Shown here piece by piece: positions 5,718 through 10,419 of a stretch of DNA of 10,419 nucleotides; the stretch's first letter is position 1, and each line of letters starts with the position of its first letter. The notes under the pieces were generated by a model. The model saw only the letters and a list, made by a program, of their open reading frames with translations. It made no database searches and was not told the origin of the DNA. The stretch covers positions 1 to 10,419 of the forward strand of contig CAMLUY010000024.1 of assembly GCA_946487985.1 (NCBI GenBank), in the 5' to 3' direction. This stretch comes from an uncultured Clostridia bacterium (GTDB lineage Bacteria > Bacillota > Clostridia > Christensenellales > UBA1242). The position numbers and the translations under genes were made by a program.

Positions 5718-6776
5718 ATGAATTACTTTAATCGAATGGTACAAAAATACCACGACCTGCAAAATAAGGCCGAGGTCAATATTCTTGCAATCGAATCGTC
5801 CTGCGACGAAACCAGCATCTCTGTTGTTCGCAATGGTCGCGAGGTGCTGTCAAACATCGTCGCAAGCCAAATTGATATTCACAGACGATTTGGCGGCGTA
5901 GTGCCCGAGGTCGCTTCGCGCAACCATATCACTGCTATTTCAAATATCTTTGAAGAAGCAATCACGACAGCAGGCATTTCGCGTGAGCAGCTCGATGCCA
6001 TAGCGGTCACCTATGGCGCAGGACTGATTGGCGCGCTGCTTGTGGGCGTAAATTTCGCAAAAGGCCTGGCGTACAGCCTTGATTTGCCGCTGATTGCTGT
6101 CAGCCACGTTCATGGCCACATTGCGGCAAACTACATTTCACACCCATCGCTAATGCCGCCTTTTGTTTGCCTAATGGTCAGCGGCGGCCATACCGCGCTT
6201 TTAAAGGTCAGCGATTACAATAAAATGCAGCTGCTGGGCACAACTGTTGATGACGCGGCAGGTGAGGCGTTTGACAAAGTCGCGCGCGTACTCAACCTGC
6301 CATATCCAGGCGGGCCTGAAATAGACAGACTGGCTCAGTCAGGAGCTCGCACCTTCAACTTCACTGTGTCAAAATCACTCGCTGGTTCACTCAATTTTTC
6401 TTTCAGCGGCATAAAAACAGAGGTTATCAACACCGTTCACAACCTTGAACAAAAAGGCGCGCAAGTGCCAACACAGGATATTGCTCGCTCATTTCAAGAG
6501 TGCGTCACAGATGAACTTTCTCAAAAAGCCATTTCAGCATGCAGACAAACAGGCATCAAAAAGCTTGTTGTTGCTGGCGGAGTGGGCGCAAACTCAATGC
6601 TGAAAGCCAAACTTTCACAGCAGTGCAAAGATAATTCAATAGAATTTTTCTCGCCAGTGCTCAAATACTGCACAGACAACTCAGCAATGATTGGCTCAAT
6701 GGCCTACTACATGATGAAGGACGGACTTGGCCTTGCCGACCTTGACTTGACAGCAAAAGCAAATGTAGAATTATAA
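5718..6776 (+). CDS. tsaD: tRNA threonylcarbamoyladenosine (t6A) transferase TsaD
   Basis: A 352-residue member of the Kae1/TsaD family. TsaD, working with TsaB and TsaE, moves threonylcarbamoyl from TC-AMP to A37 of ANN-decoding tRNAs. Visible motifs are ILAIESSCDETS (22-33), the metal-binding H130-x3-H134 within SHVHGHIAANY, VSGGHTALL (154-162), the DDAAGEAFDKVAR segment (178-190), GGVGANSM (287-294), and the metal ligand D320 in CTDNSAMIG. About 19 residues precede the usual start region (…VNILAIESS). No downstream start is better, since the codon before NILAIE is GTC, and the promoter places the mRNA start on ATG 5718. It heads an operon with the U32 gene. tsaB, tsaE and rimI, often adjacent in Bacillota, are absent. 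Confidence 0.96.
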   Translation: MNYFNRMVQKYHDLQNKAEVNILAIESSCDETSISVVRNGREVLSNIVASQIDIHRRFGGVVPEVASRNHITAISNIFEEAITTAGISREQLDAIAVTYGAGLIGALLVGVNFAKGLAYSLDLPLIAVSHVHGHIAANYISHPSLMPPFVCLMVSGGHTALLKVSDYNKMQLLGTTVDDAAGEAFDKVARVLNLPYPGGPEIDRLAQSGARTFNFTVSKSLAGSLNFSFSGIKTEVINTVHNLEQKGAQVPTQDIARSFQECVTDELSQKAISACRQTGIKKLVVAGGVGANSMLKAKLSQQCKDNSIEFFSPVLKYCTDNSAMIGSMAYYMMKDGLGLADLDLTAKANVEL

Positions 6777-6788
6777 AAGGAGCGTTCA

Positions 6789-7976
6789 ATGGAACTTCTC
6801 GCCCCAGCAGGCAATTTTGATAAACTTGTGACAGCAGTGCACTTTGGCGCAGATGCTGTGTATTTTTCAGGCAAAAAATTCGGTCTCCGAGCCTTTGCAG
6901 GAAACTTTGACACCGAAGAAATCTTCAAAGCAATGGATTATCTTCACGCTCATGGCAAAAAGGGCTATGTCACACTGAACATCGTCGCAACTGATGAAGA
7001 CTTTGACGGCTTAGACGAGTATTTGTCGCAGCTCTCCCGCGCCAAAGTAGACGGGCTCATTGTTTCAGATGTCGGCCTCATCTATTATATCCGCAAGAAT
7101 TTTCCCGAGATAAATGTCCACGTTTCGACTCAGGCCAATGTCAACAATTCGCAGTCGGCCAAGTTTTTTGCTAACCTCGGTTGCACACGCATTGTGCTTG
7201 CTCGCGAGCTCAACCTTGAACAAATTTCACTCCTTCATCAAAACCTTGGCGATAAGGTTGAACTTGAAGCCTTTGTCCATGGCGCAATGTGTATTTCTTA
7301 TTCGGGAAGATGCCTTCTGTCAAATTATTTGACTGGCCGCGACAGCAATAAAGGTGCTTGCGTGCAGGCATGCCGCTGGAAGTACTACATTCGCGAAGAA
7401 AGCCGTGATGACGCTCTGCCAATCGAGGAAGACGAGCGTGGCACATACATACTCAACTCAAAGGATATGTGCCTCATCGACCACCTAGACGAACTTGAAA
7501 AGGCTGGTATTTCATCAATAAAAATAGAGGGTAGAATGAAGTCTGACTACTACGTTGCCTCTGTCGTAAACGCGTACAGACGTGCACTAGACGGGGAAAA
7601 TGACTTTTCAGTCCTTCACAACGAGCTCGAAAAAACCAGCCACCGCCGCTACACAACAGGATTCTACTTCAATGCCACTGACAAGGAGTATCTTGAAGAT
7701 TCAATGCCAGTTCAGACATATGTGTTTATTGCAAAGGTTGTCGAAGACGCCCGCGATGGCCGAGTTAAAGTGGAGATGCGCAATCGGTTCAAGGTAGGCG
7801 ATACACTTGAAGTGCTCAGCGCCGATGACAACTTTCTGAAAAAATTAGATATTCGCGAGATTATCTCTTCGACAGGACAGCAAATTGATGACGCAAAACG
7901 CGTCCAAGAAATTGTTACAATCAACTGCCCATACAATCTCCACGCAGGGGATATTTTAAGGGTAGAGAAAAAATAA
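6789..7976 (+). CDS. Peptidase U32 family protein, probable TrhP-type tRNA hydroxylation factor
   Basis: A 395-residue protein starting MELLAPAGNFDKL, with a TIM-barrel-like first half and the exact U32 signature E-A-F-V-H-G-A-M-C-I-S-Y-S-G-R-C-L-L-S at 160-178. C168, C175, C191 and C195 are candidate iron-sulfur ligands. The family is named a peptidase, but its YegQ/YrrN/YrrO members (TrhP) are known to be needed for prephenate-dependent 5-hydroxyuridine at tRNA wobble position 34. The length and C-terminal beta-domain (about 315-395) fit YrrO-like TrhP better than the rRNA-directed RlhA. It lies 12 nt after tsaD with AAAGGAG before ATG 6789, so it is co-transcribed with another tRNA-modification gene. 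Many Bacillota have two tandem U32 genes; only one is here. Collagenase annotation is less likely. Confidence 0.9.
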   Translation: MELLAPAGNFDKLVTAVHFGADAVYFSGKKFGLRAFAGNFDTEEIFKAMDYLHAHGKKGYVTLNIVATDEDFDGLDEYLSQLSRAKVDGLIVSDVGLIYYIRKNFPEINVHVSTQANVNNSQSAKFFANLGCTRIVLARELNLEQISLLHQNLGDKVELEAFVHGAMCISYSGRCLLSNYLTGRDSNKGACVQACRWKYYIREESRDDALPIEEDERGTYILNSKDMCLIDHLDELEKAGISSIKIEGRMKSDYYVASVVNAYRRALDGENDFSVLHNELEKTSHRRYTTGFYFNATDKEYLEDSMPVQTYVFIAKVVEDARDGRVKVEMRNRFKVGDTLEVLSADDNFLKKLDIREIISSTGQQIDDAKRVQEIVTINCPYNLHAGDILRVEKK

Positions 7977-8000
7977 ATGAGCTAAGAATTTTCATATTTT

Positions 8001-8027
8001 GCAGGCATTTTTGCGCCTGCGTTTTTT
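8001..8027 (+). terminator. Intrinsic terminator of the tsaD-U32 operon
   Basis: GCAGGC pairs with GCCTGC around an eight-base loop, followed by G and six T. Confidence 0.8.
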
Positions 8028-8035
8028 ATGCGGTT

Positions 8036-8791
8036 TTGTTTGTGTTGCTTAAAGCTGACGCTTTTTTGCAGTGTGCTCGAGACAGCAGACGTTGCCCTTC
8101 GCTTATTTTTCATAAAGATGTATTGAAATTCTACCCCCTCCTTTTTTTTGGCAAGAGTGAAAATAAAAAAATATTTTTCGAAAAAGCTCCAATTTGCTTG
8201 ACAAAAAGTCGGGCCACTCAAATTTCCTCAATAGAATTGCCTGAAAACCTGTTGCACATTGGTAATTATGCCTTTGCACATTGCGCCAATCTTTCTGAAA
8301 TCACCATTCCTGACAGGGTCACAACGATAGGGGCATATGCTTTTGAACAAGCGCTGGGACTTTCAAGCATTACAATCCCAAAAAACGTCACAACAATTGG
8401 AGATGGTGCTTTTTCACAGACTAATATCAATCAAGTAGTATTTGAAACAAATAAACTTAGAACAATCCCTTCTGGAATGTTTTCTTATTCAGGTCTGCAA
8501 TCAGTGAGCATACCATACGGCGTAACAAGCATCGGAAGCAGCGCGTTTAATGAATGCTATTATTTGACGACGATTAATATTCCAGCCACAGTAAACAGTA
8601 TCGGCAACTTCGCTTTCGATTTTTGCTATAGTTTGACATCAGTTACAGTTGAGGCCACTAATCCACCGAGCCTTAACAGTACATTTGAAGCAAATATACC
8701 AAACATCTACGTGCCGGCGGGGAGTGTTGACGCATACAAAGCTGCAAGCGGTTGGTCAACATATGCTGATAACATCAGTGCGATGGCGTAA
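8036..8791 (+). CDS. BspA-type leucine-rich-repeat protein, probably lacking its true 5' end
   Basis: Residues about 64-215 form BspA/LRR_5 repeats of some 23 residues, with the recurring core IP-x-x-V-x-x-IG-x-x-AF. The last part, IYVPAGSVDAYKAASGWSTYADNI, is the usual closing segment of such proteins. Family members are mostly cell-surface or secreted binding proteins. Here the repeats are the only recognisable part. The frame opens at TTG 8036, inside the tail of the preceding terminator, without a ribosome binding site. The first 60 residues resemble nothing, and there is no signal peptide, no anchor and no in-frame ATG before the repeats. TTG 8198 is another possible start, equally unsupported. 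I read this as the 3' part of a longer gene, or a fragment moved here; expression is doubtful. The end at TAA 8789-8791 is sound and is followed by a good terminator. Confidence 0.65.
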   Translation: MFVLLKADAFLQCARDSRRCPSLIFHKDVLKFYPLLFFGKSENKKIFFEKAPICLTKSRATQISSIELPENLLHIGNYAFAHCANLSEITIPDRVTTIGAYAFEQALGLSSITIPKNVTTIGDGAFSQTNINQVVFETNKLRTIPSGMFSYSGLQSVSIPYGVTSIGSSAFNECYYLTTINIPATVNSIGNFAFDFCYSLTSVTVEATNPPSLNSTFEANIPNIYVPAGSVDAYKAASGWSTYADNISAMA

Positions 8792-8808
8792 ACACAACAC
8801 CACAAAAA

Positions 8809-8837
8809 ACACCTGCATACAATGCAGATGTTTTTTT
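8809..8837 (+). terminator. Intrinsic terminator after the LRR gene
   Basis: ACACCTGCAT pairs with ATGCAGATGT (one mismatch) around a three-base loop, followed by a T-run at 8831-8837. Confidence 0.8.
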
Positions 8838-8869
8838 GTTATCAGAAGTTTACATTTATTGAATGTGTT

Positions 8870-8902
8870 GAAAAACCGACCTTATTTAAAATGCTCGGTT
8901 TT
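8870..8902 (-). terminator. Intrinsic terminator of the RsgI-like gene
   Basis: On the minus strand AAAACCGA pairs with TCGGTTTT around a 15-base loop and ends in a T-run. It lies 12 nt after the TAG stop of the leftward gene. Confidence 0.7.
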
Positions 8903-8914
8903 GCTTTAAAAGGT

Positions 8915-9913
8915 CTATGCCTGAGCGAGAGATTGCTGAAATGCTGCAATTTCATCTTGCAAAGCTTGTTTCTCGTCAGCTGCTTTATTCGTGAAAGTCT
9001 CTACAGCTTGATTGTACAATTCAATGCTTGCGTCATATGCGGCTTGAGCCTCAGTTTTAATTCTTTCAAATGCAGACTTGCTAGCCTCTTGAACTGTTTT
9101 CAAAAATTCATCAAATTTTTCGTCAAGTTCGGCTTTTTTGTCATTGTACAATTCAAGTGCACTATCAAATGCTTCTTGAAGTTCATCTTTCACAGCCTGT
9201 GGCATGTTTGCTGCCGCATCAAGTTGCTCCTTTGCGATGGTCAAAGCTTCATCAAAAGTTGACAAGATTTGCTCATACAAGGTTGTGAAATGCGCTGACA
9301 GAGAATCTCGATTTTCAATTGCAACTTGATTGAGCTTTTCGGCTGTATTTTTAGCATAATCCAAAATTTCATCTGTAGTCAAATTTGCATAGTCGCGTAC
9401 GTCGATTGCCCACTTGTTGACAGCTGCTTTGATGTCGCTGTTGACATTTGCAACCGCACCGGCAAATACCCCAATATCAGAAAAATATTTATTTACAATT
9501 TGAACAGCGTCATCTGCCAGTTCGTTGTATTTTTCGATATCTTCTTCTGATGCTGAGATAGTGATTGTGATTTGTGTAGACCCCAATGTGCTAACCGCGT
9601 CACCTTCATTCATTTTGCCCATTTTTGTAACCATGTCAGCAAAATTTTCAACGGCAACCTGAGCATTCAATCCAACAAAAGATACAAGCGCAAGCAACTT
9701 TTCACCATCAGCATTGATTGCGATTTCAGCAACTACATTATCATTCTGATCAAGCACCAAGGATATACTTGGGTTGGCATCAAGCTGCATTACAGCGGTG
9801 TTTTTGTCATCTTTACGAAGCACTACCACAAGGGTGACTGTCAAGGCCACAACAAGCAGCAACGCGGCGACAACAATTAACACTCGCTTTCTTATTAAAG
9901 ATTTTTCTTTCAT
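8915..9913 (-). CDS. Membrane-anchored protein with RsgI-like extracellular domain and helical tail
   Basis: A 332-residue protein. A basic N-terminus (MKEKSLIRKR) leads into one membrane segment at about 11-32, giving a predicted N-in, C-out topology. Residues about 38-150 resemble the middle domain of clostridial anti-sigma factors RsgI: AVMQLDANPSISLVLDQNDN, then AEIAINADGEKLL. Asn47-Pro48 sits where RsgI proteins are reported to cleave themselves. The rest (about 165-332) is Ala/Glu/Lys-rich, strongly helical and probably coiled-coil, with an ELYN(D/Q) motif recurring about 45 residues apart. Full RsgI proteins carry a cytoplasmic anti-sigma domain before the membrane segment; only ten residues are present here and no sigI is adjacent. 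It may be a stand-alone envelope sensor or structural protein. Start: GGGAGG seven bases before ATG 9913. It has its own promoter. Confidence 0.8.
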   Translation of the reverse strand: MKEKSLIRKRVLIVVAALLLVVALTVTLVVVLRKDDKNTAVMQLDANPSISLVLDQNDNVVAEIAINADGEKLLALVSFVGLNAQVAVENFADMVTKMGKMNEGDAVSTLGSTQITITISASEEDIEKYNELADDAVQIVNKYFSDIGVFAGAVANVNSDIKAAVNKWAIDVRDYANLTTDEILDYAKNTAEKLNQVAIENRDSLSAHFTTLYEQILSTFDEALTIAKEQLDAAANMPQAVKDELQEAFDSALELYNDKKAELDEKFDEFLKTVQEASKSAFERIKTEAQAAYDASIELYNQAVETFTNKAADEKQALQDEIAAFQQSLAQA

Positions 9914-9945
9914 ACTTTCCCTCCCACGTTTTTGAATCTATTTTT

Positions 9946-9975
9946 ATTGTATCACATCAACCAATTATTGTCCAA
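9946..9975 (-). promoter_or_regulatory. Sigma-A-type promoter of the RsgI-like gene
   Basis: On the minus strand: TTGGAC (9975-9970), an 18-bp spacer and TACAAT (9951-9946), about 33 bases before the start codon with GGGAGG in between. Confidence 0.7.
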
Positions 9976-10083
9976 TATTTTGATGATTTTAATAAATAAT
10001 ATAAAGATTTGTTGCCGCGGACATTTGAATACTGCATTAAATAAAAAATGACACTACAGCAGCTTGGCAAACTATTGATATGC

Positions 10084-10115
10084 AAAAAGCAGAGTGATTT
10101 TGCACTCTGCTTTTT
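10084..10115 (-). terminator. Strong intrinsic terminator of rplL
   Basis: A perfect 13-bp stem (AAAAAGCAGAGTG with CACTCTGCTTTTT) and a six-base loop, with T-runs on both strands. It lies 29 nt after the rplL stop and could act in both directions. Confidence 0.85.
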
Positions 10116-10144
10116 CAACACAATATTCTTTTTTTATATTTGAT

Positions 10145-10419
10145 TTACTTAAGTTTTACAGTTGCGCCAGCTTCTTTGAGTTTTGCTTCGATTTCTTTTG
10201 CTTCGTCAGCTGGAACGTTTTCTTTTACAGCCTTTGGAGCGCTTTCAACGAGAGCTTTTGCCTCGCCAAGTCCAAGACCAGTGATTTCACGAACAACTTT
10301 GATTACAGCGATCTTGTTTGCGCCGATTTCAGTAAGTTCAACAGTGAATTCAGATTTTTCTTCAGCAGCAGGAGCAGCAGCGCCAGCAGCAGGAGCAGCA
10401 GCTACAGCTACAGGAGCAG
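10145..10419 (-). CDS. rplL: Ribosomal protein L7/L12 (C-terminal part, cut by window edge)
   Basis: The minus-strand frame from the right edge to TAA (10147-10145) gives 90 residues. An Ala/Pro-rich hinge (…AAAPAAGAAAPAAEE) is followed by the whole C-terminal domain: KSEFTVELTEIGANKIAVIK, VVREITGLGLGEAKALVE and the ending KEAGATVKLK. The GLGLGEAK segment is the conserved surface that binds translation factors (EF-Tu, EF-G, IF2). L7/L12 forms the ribosomal stalk as dimers on L10. The N-terminal dimerisation domain lies beyond the window. The Ala codons are nearly all GCT, unlike neighbouring genes, as expected for a very highly expressed gene. It ends at a strong terminator rather than leading into rpoB. 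Confidence 0.96.
   Translation of the reverse strand, partial: APVAVAAAPAAGAAAPAAEEKSEFTVELTEIGANKIAVIKVVREITGLGLGEAKALVESAPKAVKENVPADEAKEIEAKLKEAGATVKLK

Noticed and set aside
8028..8126. Short rightward frame from ATG 8028 that might supply a signal peptide to the LRR protein
   Set aside because: It begins in the terminator tail, has no ribosome binding site, is Cys-rich rather than signal-like, and stops before the repeats.
8822..9880. Several rightward frames opposite the RsgI-like gene, rich in Phe and Cys
   Set aside because: They are antisense shadows of a leftward gene that has a promoter, ribosome binding site and terminator.

Overview
The window looks like a low-GC Bacillota (Clostridia-like) chromosome segment. 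The evidence is an Asp23/YloU + FakA/YloV pair, a release factor 2 gene with a programmed frameshift, an RsgI-type sensor domain, strong AGGAGG-type ribosome binding sites, sigma-A-like promoters and T-rich intrinsic terminators. No outer-membrane genes, phage genes, transposases, tRNAs, rRNAs or CRISPR arrays were seen. Gene order is scattered: tlyA, prfB, tsaD and rplL each stand away from the neighbours they often have in other Bacillota. Species cannot be named from the sequence alone.

Layout. 47-2029 (+): Asp23/Gls24 envelope protein followed by fatty-acid kinase FakA. 2048-2260: a ~170-nt structured repeat flanked by two copies of a terminator hairpin. 2345-2547 (+): a small XRE regulator broken by a one-base frameshift. 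2631-3401 (+): tlyA rRNA methyltransferase, probably leaderless. 3434-3649: a second, oppositely oriented copy of the structured repeat, again between duplicated terminator hairpins. 3652-4311 (-): an unrecognised protein with a CxxCxxCxxC tail. 4519-5614 (+): prfB with its +1 frameshift site. 5718-7976 (+): tsaD and a peptidase-U32/TrhP-type gene, 12 nt apart. 8036-8791 (+): a BspA-type leucine-rich-repeat protein without a credible 5' end. 8915-9913 (-): a membrane protein with an RsgI-like extracellular domain but no anti-sigma domain. 10145-10419 (-): the C-terminal 90 residues of ribosomal protein L7/L12, cut by the window edge.

Functionally, much of the window serves translation: TlyA (rRNA 2'-O-methylation), RF2 (termination at UGA/UAA), TsaD (t6A on tRNA), U32/TrhP (probable tRNA wobble-uridine hydroxylation) and L7/L12. 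The first operon concerns the envelope and exogenous fatty acids.

The most unusual item is the pair of ~170-nt repeats. Each contains an 18-bp stem with one compensatory base-pair change between copies. Each is bracketed by two near-identical terminator hairpins, different in the two loci, as if the element inserts into intrinsic terminators and duplicates the hairpin. The next most interesting are identical promoter-to-ATG geometry at tlyA and tsaD, predicting leaderless mRNAs, and the RsgI-like sensor lacking its anti-sigma domain.
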